The notes beneath the pieces were generated by a model. That model saw only the letters and a program-made list of their open reading frames with translations. It was not told the DNA's origin and searched no databases. DNA of 64,000 bases from MPNP01 sp026709725 (GTDB lineage: Bacteria; Pseudomonadota; Alphaproteobacteria; Rhodobacterales; Rhodobacteraceae): positions 2,046,001 to 2,110,000 of the forward strand of contig OZ241384.1 in NCBI GenBank assembly GCA_965200805.1, written 5' to 3'. Position 1 is the stretch's first letter. Each line of letters opens with the position of its first letter. The position numbers and the translations under genes are program-made. Below, piece after piece: positions 44,128-53,503 of the stretch.

Positions 44128-44963
44128 TTCACGGCTCCTGCTGTCAGGCCGCGCAGCAATTGCTGCGAGAAAATGAGGTAGAGGGCCAGGGCCGGCAGAA
44201 TGGCCATCCCGAGGGCGGCGAGGACTGCGTTCCAGTCGGTCAGGAACTGGCCGATAAACACCTGGCTGCCAAGCGTCAGGGTCTTGGTCGCTTCAGCCGG
44301 AGCCAGGATCAGGGGAAACCAGAGATCGTTCCAGATCGGTATCATGTTGAAGACCGCCACAGTGGCCATTGCCGGTCGGACAAGGGGCACGACGAGGCGG
44401 AAGAAGATCGCATATTCCGACAGCCCGTCAACCCGCGCCGCTCCCTTGAGCTCGTCCGAGACCTGCCGCATGAATTCCGAGAGAATGAAGATCGCCAGCG
44501 GCAATCCCTGGGCGGTATAGACCAGGATCAGCGCCCAGAGGGTATTCACGAGGCCGGTGGCCGCCATCATCTCGAGGATGGCGACAGTGCCGATGCGAAT
44601 CGGGATCATGATCCCCAGAGCCAGATACAGTCCCAGCCACATGTTGCCCCGGAAGCGGTATTCGGCCAGGGCGAAGGCCGCCATGGCACCAAAGAGAAGG
44701 ATGAAAAAAAGCGAGGCCAGAGTGACGATCATGGAGTTCTGGAGATAGAGCAGGAAGTCGCCCTGCCGGAACACCGTCTGATAGCCGATGAGTGAAAAGG
44801 TGTCGGTATTGGGCAGGGACAGGGGTTCCCGGAAGATCGCCTTTCGGGACTTGAAGCTGTTGATCAGGATCACGAAGACCGGAAACAGGGCGATCAGGGT
44901 GTAGCCGAGCAGGAGCGCATGCATGGCAGCGGTGTTGACGGGGCTGGTTCCGGTCCGCCTCAC
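44124..44963 (-). CDS. Sugar ABC transporter permease (MalG/UgpE type)
   Basis: Inner-membrane permease, 279 residues, six predicted helices. The EAA loop that contacts the ATPase is SDELKGAARVDGLSEYAIFF, followed by RLVVPLVRP. The N-terminal helix is ALLLGYTLIALFPVFVILIN. 4-bp overlaps with the genes on both sides show tight coupling. Frame intact. Confidence 0.93.
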   Translation of the reverse strand: MRRTGTSPVNTAAMHALLLGYTLIALFPVFVILINSFKSRKAIFREPLSLPNTDTFSLIGYQTVFRQGDFLLYLQNSMIVTLASLFFILLFGAMAAFALAEYRFRGNMWLGLYLALGIMIPIRIGTVAILEMMAATGLVNTLWALILVYTAQGLPLAIFILSEFMRQVSDELKGAARVDGLSEYAIFFRLVVPLVRPAMATVAVFNMIPIWNDLWFPLILAPAEATKTLTLGSQVFIGQFLTDWNAVLAALGMAILPALALYLIFSQQLLRGLTAGAVK

Positions 44964-45865
44964 AGCTGGTACCTCCGCAGCCGGGTCTGGATCCCGAAAA
45001 GATAGATGCAGACGCCGATCAGGATGATGCCGAACATTGTCCCGGCAACAGCTGACCCCATGTGGGGGTCACCCAGCTGCAACTGGAAGCCGAAAAAGGT
45101 GCGATACATGAACGTCCCGAGGATATCGGTTGAAAAGGCCGGTCCGGCCAGTGCACCCTGTGCCGCATAGATCAGGTCGAAAGCATTGAAATTGCCCACG
45201 AAGGTCAGGATGGAGATGATCCCGATCGAGGGAAGAATGAGCGGCAGCTTGATGCGCCAGAATGCCGCCATCCCGGTGATGCCATCGACTTCCCCGGCTT
45301 CGAGGATTTCCTCGGGGATGGCCAGCAGGGCCGCATAGATCAGCATCATCGGTATGCCGATGAATTGCCAGACGGAGATCAGCGAGAGGGTGGTCAGTGC
45401 CGACTCCTCGCGCCCCAGCCACGGCGAGAAGAGGGATTTGAGGCCGACTGCATCCAGCATGGAGGGCGCAATGCCCCAGATGGGCGAGAGGATGAGTTTC
45501 CAGGCAAATCCGACGATGACAAAGCTCAGGATGGTTGGAATGAAGATTGCCGATCGGTAGAAGGTGGAAAAACGCAAGCGGGGATGGCTGAGAAGGGCGG
45601 CAAGGGCAATCCCGATCGGATTCTGGACCAGCATGTGAACAAGGAAGAACCAGAAATTGTTGCCGAGGGCGTTCCAGAACTGCTCGGCCCAGACAGGGTT
45701 GCCAAAAAGCGTCCGGAAATTCTCCAGGCCAACAAAGATCCGCTCCTGTCCGATTTGTGCGTAAAGCGCCAGCCGCAGCGTGTTGAACAGCGGAAAGATC
45801 ATGACGGCTGTGTAGACCACCACGGCCGGGGTCAGAAAGAACAGAATGTGCCAGCGGATCCTCAT
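44960..45865 (-). CDS. Sugar ABC transporter permease (MalF/UgpA type)
   Basis: Inner-membrane permease, 301 residues, six helices, starting with a long hydrophobic segment (ILFFLTPAVVVYTAVMIFPL). The EAA loop is EEILEAGEVDGITGMAAFWR, followed by IKLPLILPS. Heterodimer partner of the permease that follows. It begins 58 bp after the binding-protein gene and overlaps the next gene by 4 bp. Confidence 0.93.
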   Translation of the reverse strand: MRIRWHILFFLTPAVVVYTAVMIFPLFNTLRLALYAQIGQERIFVGLENFRTLFGNPVWAEQFWNALGNNFWFFLVHMLVQNPIGIALAALLSHPRLRFSTFYRSAIFIPTILSFVIVGFAWKLILSPIWGIAPSMLDAVGLKSLFSPWLGREESALTTLSLISVWQFIGIPMMLIYAALLAIPEEILEAGEVDGITGMAAFWRIKLPLILPSIGIISILTFVGNFNAFDLIYAAQGALAGPAFSTDILGTFMYRTFFGFQLQLGDPHMGSAVAGTMFGIILIGVCIYLFGIQTRLRRYQL

Positions 45866-45923
45866 GCAGGTGAGCTGGCAACGGCAGCCCGGGCAGCGGA
45901 ACTGCCCGGGTGATCAGGTGAGA

Positions 45924-47177
45924 CTACTGATGGGGCGCATACCAGGATGCCAGGCCCTCCTGCAGGTCGGTCGACACCTCCTCGGGTGTCATGGTTCCCC
46001 GGATGGCGGCGACGGAGGCTCCCCATGTCCCGGTTTCGAGATTGGGCGTTCCGCGCGAGAGAATCTGGTAGGTTGAGCGAATGGTGGACTCGCACTCGCC
46101 CCGCCAGCTGACAAATTCGTTGGCCAGGGGATCCTCCAGAGAGACCGGCGTGCTCGACAGCGGAAAGAATCCCGGCAGTGCGTTGCCGAAGATCGTTGCG
46201 AACTCCGGCGATCCCACCCAGGCAAGGAAGGTCCTGGCCGCATCGTGATTGGGGCTGGCGGCATTTAGCCCGATGCCGATGTCCGTGTGATCGGAGATGT
46301 AGCATGTATCGCCCGCGTTCCCGACAGGGGGTTTGAAGACTCCCATAGCGAAGTCGGCCTGCGAGTTGAAGCCCGCGATTTCCCAGGATCCTGCCGGATA
46401 GATCGCTGCCCGGCCAAGGGTGAAGAGGTTCTGGCTGTCAGGATAGGTCTGGGCCTCGTACCCATCGCCAAGATAGCCGGACCACCTTGCCAGAGTCCGG
46501 TAGGGAGCGACCCACATCTCGTCGGTCAGTTTCTGGTCACCGCGGATCAGGGCCTGCCGCCCCTCTTCCCCCTTCCAGTAGTTCGGACCGATGTTCTGAT
46601 AGCCCATCGTGGCGGCTTCCCACTGGTCATTGGTCCCCATGGACATGGGGATGTAGCTGCCGTCCGCCCTGATGGCATCAAGGACAGCAAAGAACGCATC
46701 CTCGGTCTCCGGCACTTCAAGACCAAGTTCCGCAAAGGCGTCCGCGTTGTAGATGAAGCCATGAATCACTGAGGCCATCGGGATGCAGAAGGTGGCAGAG
46801 CCGTCATCGGTCTGCCAGGCTGACTTGGCGACCTCGGAGAAATTGCTCATGGCATCCATGTCGTCAAGATTGACCAGATGTCCCTGTTCGTAGAGCACCA
46901 GAGATGCATCAAACGGGCGGCAGGTGATCAGGTCGCCGGCGGTGCCGCCCGCGAGTTTGGAATTGAGCGCCGCGTTGTATTCTGTCGGAGCCGATGGCGT
47001 AAACTCGACGGCAATATCAGGATGCCGGGCCTCAAAAGCCGGAATGATCATGTCCTGCCAGATCAGGAGGTCGTCATTACGCCAGCTTTCAATGGTCAGT
47101 GTTGCATTCTGGGCGTTGGCACCTGCAGACACGAGAAGTGTCCCCAGCATGATCAGTTTCAATAATGGGTGTTTCAT
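45924..47177 (-). CDS. Sugar ABC transporter periplasmic binding protein
   Basis: A 417-residue cluster-B type sugar-binding protein. ATG 47177, preceded by GGAGAGG, opens a Sec signal (MKHPLLKLIMLGTLLVSAGA then NA before cleavage); an upstream open extension lacks a signal. The mature part begins QNATLTIESWRNDDLLIWQD and has LAGGTAGDLITCRPFDASL, a typical ligand-side loop, and AAIYPAGSWEIAGF, the aromatic-site segment. It is the first gene of the importer operon. A di- or amino-sugar ligand is likely, by context with the kinase. Confidence 0.92.
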   Translation of the reverse strand: MKHPLLKLIMLGTLLVSAGANAQNATLTIESWRNDDLLIWQDMIIPAFEARHPDIAVEFTPSAPTEYNAALNSKLAGGTAGDLITCRPFDASLVLYEQGHLVNLDDMDAMSNFSEVAKSAWQTDDGSATFCIPMASVIHGFIYNADAFAELGLEVPETEDAFFAVLDAIRADGSYIPMSMGTNDQWEAATMGYQNIGPNYWKGEEGRQALIRGDQKLTDEMWVAPYRTLARWSGYLGDGYEAQTYPDSQNLFTLGRAAIYPAGSWEIAGFNSQADFAMGVFKPPVGNAGDTCYISDHTDIGIGLNAASPNHDAARTFLAWVGSPEFATIFGNALPGFFPLSSTPVSLEDPLANEFVSWRGECESTIRSTYQILSRGTPNLETGTWGASVAAIRGTMTPEEVSTDLQEGLASWYAPHQ

Positions 47178-47676
47178 CGGACGCACCTCTCCTTTGCCAA
47201 GTGAACTGTTGCGCGGTTTCCGCAGGCGACAGGGCCCGCCGAGATGCCCGCCGGTTTTCGCCTGCGCGGCCTGTGCATCATCCTGCATTCTCCTCCCTTT
47301 GGCAATGAGAATTGCTTTTTGACAGTCCTCATGCGGATTTCAGTCTCCCCCTGGGCAGCCGGCACCGGCATCCCGGCCCACGACCCGCCCGGATTGCATG
47401 ATCATGGTCCCAACCCGGTGCAGATCTTCGGTGGGGCCTGCCAGATCGCATTGGCGGCTTGCATCCGACCGCCACAAATCTCCGACTGCTGCCAGAGCCG
47501 GTTGTGCATCAATGGCGTGTGTGTCCCGATACGGATGTTCCGTGATGGGAGCCCCGCATGCTCCCCTGCATCTCCCAATGGCCATGCCATTCGTCAACCG
47601 ACAGCAGCATCTTCAGGTGATTCCCGGCAACTGTCAGTTGCGACCGGTCATAGATCTGCACTATTGCAGACGGGCC
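47178..47676. other. Divergent control region between importer and kinase
   Basis: About 500 bp separating the minus-strand importer operon from the plus-strand kinase; both promoters must lie here. The kinase frame stays open upstream to 47398, but those codons are not kinase-like. No clear operator was found. Confidence 0.5.
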
Positions 47677-48564
47677 ATGACCGATGCAGATGCCCCAACA
47701 TTCCTCGCCATTGATGGCGGTGGCACCTGTTGCCGCTTTGTCCTCATCCATGCCGGACGGCACTTTGAAGAGAGCGGGGGATCTGCAAACCCATCGACCG
47801 ATTTTGCTGCAACGGCGGCACTGATCATCCAGCGTCTTGGGCGGGTCGCAGCGCAAGCGGGTCTCACGGAAAACGAGATGTCTGCCATTCCGTCCTTCGT
47901 CGGTCTTGCCGGCCTGACGGGTCCCCGGATCCGTGACCGCCTGCGAGGGGCCCTGCCACTTCAGCATGCCAGACTGGTCGATGATCGACCGGCATGCGTG
48001 CAGGGCGCACTCGGAACAGATGATGGGTATGTGGCCAATTGCGGGACGGGATCATTCTTTGCCGTCCAAAGCAACGGTCGGCAGCGATTTGTCGGCGGTT
48101 GGGGTCCGGTGCTTGGTGATGAGGCATCGGCCCAGTGGATGGGCCGTTCCGCCCTGTCCGCGGCAGCATGTTCCGTTGACGGGATCATCCCGACATCGCC
48201 ACTTGTCAGGGAAATCCTTGCCCGATTTGATGATGCGGAAGGAATTGTTGAGTTCGCCGGCCGGGCCACTCCCGCGGATCGTGGTGCCATCGCACCCGCT
48301 GTTACCCGCTGGGCTGCTGCCGATGACCCGCTTGCCCGGCACCTCCTCGAGGCAGGCGCACATCATGTGACAGAGACGCTTCGGCACCTGGGCTGGCAGC
48401 CCGGCAGCCGGATTTGCCTTGTGGGCGGCCTCGCTCCTCACTATGCCGCATTGCTGCCGGACGATATGCAGCGGTCGATCATGCAGCCGCGAGGCAGGTC
48501 GATCGACGGGGCGCTGGCTCTGGCCCGGAACCATGCTCTGGAGGTCGGGCGTGCGCTTCGCTGA
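47677..48564 (+). CDS. BadF/BadG/BcrA/BcrD-family sugar kinase (N-acetylglucosamine kinase-like)
   Basis: A 295-residue ASKHA-fold kinase. The phosphate-1 loop FLAIDGGGTCCRF is at the N-terminus. The second ATP loop is NCGTGSFFAV; GGWGPVLGDEASAQWMGR is characteristic of GlcNAc/glucosamine kinases of this family; ICLVGGLAPHYA is the adenosine loop. ATG 47677 is chosen by similarity. Lying divergent to a sugar importer, it probably phosphorylates the imported sugar, perhaps GlcNAc or glucosamine. No nagA or nagB is in the window, so this stays an inference. Confidence 0.83.
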   Translation: MTDADAPTFLAIDGGGTCCRFVLIHAGRHFEESGGSANPSTDFAATAALIIQRLGRVAAQAGLTENEMSAIPSFVGLAGLTGPRIRDRLRGALPLQHARLVDDRPACVQGALGTDDGYVANCGTGSFFAVQSNGRQRFVGGWGPVLGDEASAQWMGRSALSAAACSVDGIIPTSPLVREILARFDDAEGIVEFAGRATPADRGAIAPAVTRWAAADDPLARHLLEAGAHHVTETLRHLGWQPGSRICLVGGLAPHYAALLPDDMQRSIMQPRGRSIDGALALARNHALEVGRALR

Positions 48565-48772
48565 ACTCCTGCAACCGGAGCGCTGGCTGGGCCAGGGCGC
48601 GGGTTCACGCTACATCCAGCCGCGCCAGCGTCCGGAGCAGGGGGCAGACGACAGCCTGATTCGGTCGAATCGTGCCATGAGTCGGGGCGCGTTGAGGCAT
48701 GGTGCTGGAATCAGCCATATGAGGATCGGTCTCCTGCCAGCGCCACGGATTGATCGACCATCTCCGGGGTGA
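48551..48772 (+). pseudogene. Possible GntR-regulator N-terminal remnant
   Basis: A GTG at 48551, overlapping the kinase stop by 14 bp, reads FAELLQPERWLGQGAGSRYI, then QPRQRPEQ. This resembles the N-terminus of GntR regulators linked to sugar operons, where the DNA-binding domain would follow. Here the frame degrades within 30 residues and ends at 48772. If right, this locus has lost its regulator. The similarity is short and judged by eye. Confidence 0.42.
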
Positions 48773-48840
48773 CAGAAATCCTCTCTGCGAGATCAGGGGG
48801 CATTCGGTGAGTGGACCGACCGCAACAGAGGGCCGTTGTT

Positions 48841-49253
48841 ATGCGAACACACAACCTGTTCGTTGGCCATTCGTGGAATCACCATGGGCGCTATGACAAT
48901 CCTGCCGCTCGGCTGAGAGAAAAATCATGCTTCCGTTTCCGGGACCGCCCGGTTCCCAAAGATGATCCGATCCATTACGCCAGTTCGGATGGGGTCCTCA
49001 GGGAAGCCATCAAGGCGCGATGGCCCCTTGTGGTGCTGTTCTCATCCTGGCCGGGGTATATGCCTCATGCAGCAAGTGGATCAGTATCGAGTTTGATTTG
49101 GCGCAAAATGGATTTTCATGCTCCAGACCCATCATTGCGATTGAGCCCCGGGGCAGCAGAAGACCATCGGCAGTGGTCAGGAATGCTGCCGGTCGAATTG
49201 TGAAGTGGCAAGCCAACCCGGTTGTTGACGCTGTTCGGGAACTGGCGACATGA
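48841..49253 (+). pseudogene. Frameshifted TIR-like (ThsB/DUF1863-type) protein
   Basis: The first frame reads HNLFVGHSWNHHGRYDNPAA, FRFRDRPVPKDDPI and SSDGVLREAIKAR. The -1 frame continues MAPCGAVLILAGVYASCSKW, ISIEFDLAQNGFSCSRPIIA, IEPRGS and GRIVKWQANPVVDAVRELAT to TGA at 49251-49253. Joined, this is a complete single-domain TIR-like protein of the ThsB/MTH538 type: GHSW strand, VPKDDPI loop, VLILAGVY core, KW-IE-E helix, PIIAIEP strand. One base is missing near 49019. Many such proteins make NAD-derived signals or sense infection. The stop overlaps the next ATG by 4 bp. ATG 48841 has a GAGG site. Confidence 0.75.
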
Positions 49254-49729
49254 ACGGGTCATCAGGAACCGAACTGCTGGAAATCTACAAACTCCATGCA
49301 GAACTTGCTGACAGGGTCAGCCAAAGACGTGAAGCGGCAAACCGATTGCACCTCGGCCTCCTTTCCGGGCTGAGTCTGTTTGCGGGCGTCTTTGCCGATT
49401 TCGGCGATATGGAATCCCTGAACCACTTTGTGTTCCTGGCCGCTGGATCCCTTGGCCTGGTGATATCGTCCTCCTGGTGGATCGTGATCCGGTCCCATCG
49501 CCAGCTCAACTCGGCCAAATTCAGGACACTGCATGAACTCGAAGACAGGATCGCCTTTCCCTTCTTCAGGCGGGAGTGGGAGATCCTGAAGAAAGGAACA
49601 GGACGAAAAACCTATTGGAAGCTTACAACCGTTGAGACCTTTCTTCTGATCGCGTTTGGCATTCTGTCCGCAGCGCTCATCATCATCGCTCTTGGCTCCT
49701 GTTGGGCGGCATCCGTTTGCGTGCCCTGA
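49250..49729 (+). CDS. RipA-like octameric membrane protein family member, coupled to TIR-like gene
   Basis: A 159-residue membrane protein. The N-terminal charged helix ELLEIYKLHAELADRVSQRR is followed by two close helices (about 30-80: LHLGLLSGLSLFAGVFADFG and FVFLAAGSLGLVISSSWWIV), a cytoplasmic stretch RSHRQLNSAKFRTLHELEDR, PFFRREWEIL, and a final helix near 130-155. This pattern matches the RipA-like small membrane family. Its ATG sits in the TIR-like gene's stop, so the two were co-translated. An effector or membrane anchor for the TIR partner is my inference. The frame is intact although the partner is broken. Confidence 0.78.
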   Translation: MNGSSGTELLEIYKLHAELADRVSQRREAANRLHLGLLSGLSLFAGVFADFGDMESLNHFVFLAAGSLGLVISSSWWIVIRSHRQLNSAKFRTLHELEDRIAFPFFRREWEILKKGTGRKTYWKLTTVETFLLIAFGILSAALIIIALGSCWAASVCVP

Positions 49730-50497
49730 GACTGCCCAAACGATGAGTGGCTGTGCCCGCTCAGCGGTCGTTCCGACACAGATCCTTCCGCCTCCTGCAA
49801 CCGCCGGTGGCCCCGCTTCCATGACGCGACGCGCTCCCGGATCCTGCTCCGGTCGAATGGCCCGCGCTGAGCGGCCCTTGTCCCATCTGCCCTCATTTAC
49901 GGAAGATACGCACCGCCAGCGTTTGGAGAGCCCGCCCCCTGCAGATTGAATGCAGGATTTTCCGCCATCGCCCGATGAAGATGGTTGGCGTGGAGATGAC
50001 CCTGCCGAATCTGCATAACTCCGCATAAAACGAGCCATGAGATGTCCTGCAACATGTGCCGCTGTCGGTTTCTGAGGTCAGGCATACCAAGAGGCCGCAT
50101 TGCCCCGTCGGGTGGTGTTCAGCCCCAGTGCATTCGTCAGACAGATGGGCCCGCGCCGGGGACGCGCGGGCGGCCAGGGCGCTCTCACTTTCCGCGCCCT
50201 GCTCAGATCGGGACGCCTTGACAATGTCTGGGCCCAACGGACCCACAGACGGCGCGACGCCGATGCCCACCTCTCGGCCAACGACAATCGCACGCCCCGC
50301 GCCAGGGTCGCCTGATGATTCGCCGAAAGCAGCAGATCAGGAATCAATCATGTACAAAACCCAGCCATATGGGAATCACTCCCCTTCCAGTGAAAGAGCT
50401 TCCCAATGACATTCAGCAAGGATGATGGAGAGCGGATCGCTTGGCCCGGACGGACCGATGTCATTCGAAACACCGAAGTTCGCCCCATGCTCCAGGA
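49730..50497. other. Intergenic, no recognisable gene
   Basis: About 770 bp after the membrane protein. Frames of 70-125 codons occur on both strands without recognisable domains. No repeats stand out. Confidence 0.5.
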
Positions 50498-51100
50498 TCA
50501 TTCGCCTTCCTTGTTGTCATCGCCGCTGGAGTCGACCGGATTTAAGGGCGTGAAATTTGCACCATTGGTCGGGGGAGCGACCGGAACGGTGTCGTCATCC
50601 GGTGGGACGAGAACATCCAGCGGCAAATTGGCGTCCCGGATGGTTCCTGTTGCCACCTTGTAGTCCGGCACGCCGGGAATGTAGCTCGGATACTCCCAGG
50701 TCACCCCGTCGGCGGAGGTCTCTAGCTGCGTCAGCTCCAAAACGAAGAATTCGGGAGCCAGCTCTACCGTGTCATCCGCCTAGGTCGGGACCGTGATCTG
50801 CTTCTCCCGCTCGCCGATATCGAACTGGAGAATTCCTTGTACTGCCGTATAATCGCTTCCGGCGGTCGCGGACGCGTCCTCGGTGCGGTACTGCCAGCGC
50901 ACCGCAAGGGGGAGCTTCTCGGGAACCCTGATGGTGAAGACCGCCGGCACCCCTTCGGTGACATTGGGGTCGTTCATCTGGATATGTGCGTTCGAGGCCT
51001 GCCACCAGGAATTCTCGCCCGCCGAGACACTCCCGAGACCCGCGTCGGCCGCCAGAAGAAGGCCGGCAGACATACGGATGATCGATCCTGGGGCCTTCAT
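50498..51100 (-). pseudogene. Exported Calx-beta domain protein interrupted by one in-frame TAG
   Basis: ATG 51100, with AAGGAA 8 bp upstream, starts a signal-like segment (SIIRMSAGLLLAADAGLGSV). Then comes a Calx-beta domain: WQYRTEDASATAGSDYTAVQ, GILQFDIGEREKQITVPT, an amber codon at 50780-50782, then ADDTVELAPEFFVLELTQLE and ATGTIRDANLP. The halves are in the same frame and the break falls inside the calcium-binding beta-sandwich, so this was one protein of about 200 residues. The acidic C-terminus ends DDNKEGE. It is most simply a nonsense pseudogene. Confidence 0.78.
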
Positions 51101-51589
51101 GATAATGTTCCTTCCCTGTTTCTCCCGGGTGAGGTCCGGTCCCGGTCTGTCTCACCCGATATTCACGGTTCTGTGACTCTGTCTTACCCCCCGCACAGCA
51201 AGGTCAACATGAAAATAACGCCTTTGTGAAAAAGAGAGGCCGGAAGGGATTCACTCCGTGATCCTGCCGTGAATCGGGGTTCTCCCGACAAAGGGACACG
51301 GTGCGACCGAGGATGTGTGACTGTGTCCATCATGGCACGTGTTGGACATGATCCCAGATCGCCCCGGATCGCCTGGAGTCGAAGCCCTGCCCGACGGCGG
51401 GTTCCGGGGCAGGATTCCGATGCGGTCGGGCCGCTTTCCGTCCGAGACATTGCATGTTGAATGTCGGAGCGATCCTGCAGCTGCCTTCCGGTGTGCCTGT
51501 GGCTCCGGTATGCGTGATCCCGGTTTTGTGGTAGTTTCACAATTATTTGAATGAAGGATGCGGCTGCAATGGCGTGTTCGGGTGGTTGA
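51101..51589. other. Divergent spacer before uvrC
   Basis: About 490 bp between the Calx-beta gene and uvrC, holding both promoters. Open minus-strand frames here lack domain features. Nothing else is seen. Confidence 0.5.
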
Positions 51590-53494
51590 ATGATGGCTGA
51601 AGAATCGGCGGCGGGCGCGCTGGATGAACACGGCGTGCAGGGTCCGGGACTGGAGGGAATCGCGTGCATTCGGCACTATGTCAAACTGCTTGATCGGAGT
51701 CCTGGCGTCTACCGGATGCTTGATGAGAAGGGTGGGGTGCTCTATGTCGGCAAGGCCCGCAAGCTGCGGGACCGGGTGGCAAGTTATGCGAATCCCAATG
51801 GCATGAGTGCGCGGATCGCGCGCATGGTCGCCGCGACGCGGTCAATGATGTTTCTGACCACCCGCACGGAGACCGAGGCCCTGCTCCTGGAGCAGAATCT
51901 GATCAAGCAGCTCAAGCCCCGGTTCAATGTCCTTCTGCGCGACGACAAGAGTTTCCCGAACATTCACATAACCGGCGATCATCCGTTCCCCCGCATCATG
52001 AAGCACCGCGGCAGGCGTGACGGATCCGGTGATTATTTTGGCCCGTTCGCCTCAGCCACGGCTGTCAATCGAACATTGAACCATCTGCAAAAGGTGTTCA
52101 TGATCCGGAACTGCCCTGACAGCGTGTTCAGGAACCGGACCCGTCCCTGCCTGCAGTATCAGATCAAGCGCTGCAGTGCGCCCTGCGTCGGTTATATTTC
52201 GCCGCGGGACTATACCGATTCGATCAAGGGTGCCAAGGGCTTCCTTGGTGGCCGGACCGCTGATGTGCAGCGATTGCTCGCGAATGAGATGAATCGCGCC
52301 GCTGAAAACATGGAATACGAGCGCGCGGCCTCATTTCGTGACCGGATCCACGCCCTGACCCAGGTCCAGTCCGTGCAGGGGGTGAACCCCAAATCCGTTG
52401 CCAATGCTGACATCATCGGTCTTTTTACCGAGGGTGGTCAGGCCTGTGTCCAGGTCTTCTTCATTCGGGGACATCAGAACTGGGGCAATTATGCCTACTA
52501 CCCCAATACAGGTGCCGGCGCCGAGCCGGATGAGGTCATGGAGGGATTTATCGGCCAGTTCTATGTGAAGCGCCAGCCGCCAGCCCTCGTTCTGATCTCG
52601 AATCCGGTCATGAACGCCGATCTTGTTGTGGAGATGCTGAGTGGCAAACTGGGCAGGAAGGTCCGTCTGGTGGTTCCGCAGCGGGGGGAGAAGGCCATGC
52701 TGGTTGAGGGGGTCCTGCGGAATGCCCGCGAGTCTCTCAACCGTCGCATCTTCGAGATCTCCAACCAGTGCCGCCTGCTGGAAGAGGCGGCGGAGATCTT
52801 TGATCTGGGGATCGTGCCTGACCGTGTCGAGGTCATCGACAATTCGCATATCCAGGGCGCGTATTCGATGGGGGCGCTGATCGCTGTGGGGAGTGAAGGG
52901 TATCTCAAGTCGGCCTATCGCAAGTATACAATCCGCAATGATGAAGCCGGTATCGACAGGAACGCTGACGATTATGCAATGGTCCGGCAGGTTCTGACGC
53001 GGCGGTATGGACGTCTGGTCAAGGAAGACCCGGATCGCCTGAGCGATGCCTGGCCGGATCTGGTGATCATCGATGGCGGCCGGGGGCAGCTGAATGCAGC
53101 ATTCGAGGTCTTGAATGAGATCGGTCTTTCAGACATGCAATTGATTGCCATATCCAAGGGGCCAAACCGAAATCACGGGAAGGAAACATTTCACATGATG
53201 GACCGGGAGTCCTTCACGCTGTCCGATGATCACCCTGTGCTGTATTTCATGCAGCGGCTTCGGGATGAAGCACACCGATTTGCAATCGGGGCCCATCGCA
53301 GCAGGCGCGGCAAAACGATGTCAGCCTCGGCACTGGTGGAAATCCCCGGGGTCGGCGCAGCGCGGCGCAGTGCCCTCCTGGCCCATTTCGGCTCGTTCAG
53401 GGCTGTCAAGAATGCCGCCGTTGAGGATTTGCAGGCTGTCCGGGGTGTTTCGCTGGCACTGGCCACCACGATTCATGCCCATCTCAACGAGTGA
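51590..53494 (+). CDS. uvrC: Excinuclease ABC subunit C
   Basis: Makes the two incisions flanking a DNA lesion in nucleotide excision repair. 634 residues. The N-terminal GIY-YIG nuclease is present (SPGVYRMLDEKGGVLYVGKA, near 38-57). The UVR domain binding UvrB is around AAENMEYERAASFRDRIHAL. The C-terminal RNase H-like nuclease begins VEVIDNSHIQGAYSMGALIA and has VIIDGGRGQLNAA. The helix-hairpin-helix pair ends the protein (LVEIPGVGAARRSALLAHFG). The start could be either of two adjacent ATGs. pgsA follows after 9 bp. Confidence 0.95.
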   Translation: MMAEESAAGALDEHGVQGPGLEGIACIRHYVKLLDRSPGVYRMLDEKGGVLYVGKARKLRDRVASYANPNGMSARIARMVAATRSMMFLTTRTETEALLLEQNLIKQLKPRFNVLLRDDKSFPNIHITGDHPFPRIMKHRGRRDGSGDYFGPFASATAVNRTLNHLQKVFMIRNCPDSVFRNRTRPCLQYQIKRCSAPCVGYISPRDYTDSIKGAKGFLGGRTADVQRLLANEMNRAAENMEYERAASFRDRIHALTQVQSVQGVNPKSVANADIIGLFTEGGQACVQVFFIRGHQNWGNYAYYPNTGAGAEPDEVMEGFIGQFYVKRQPPALVLISNPVMNADLVVEMLSGKLGRKVRLVVPQRGEKAMLVEGVLRNARESLNRRIFEISNQCRLLEEAAEIFDLGIVPDRVEVIDNSHIQGAYSMGALIAVGSEGYLKSAYRKYTIRNDEAGIDRNADDYAMVRQVLTRRYGRLVKEDPDRLSDAWPDLVIIDGGRGQLNAAFEVLNEIGLSDMQLIAISKGPNRNHGKETFHMMDRESFTLSDDHPVLYFMQRLRDEAHRFAIGAHRSRRGKTMSASALVEIPGVGAARRSALLAHFGSFRAVKNAAVEDLQAVRGVSLALATTIHAHLNE

Positions 53495-53503
53495 ATCCGG
53501 TTC

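Noticed and set aside
40832..51100. Recoding of TAG as a sense codon
   Set aside because: Intact genes end in TAG (the idonate-type dehydrogenase, the SDR, dctQ, dctP, pgsA), so TAG works as a stop.
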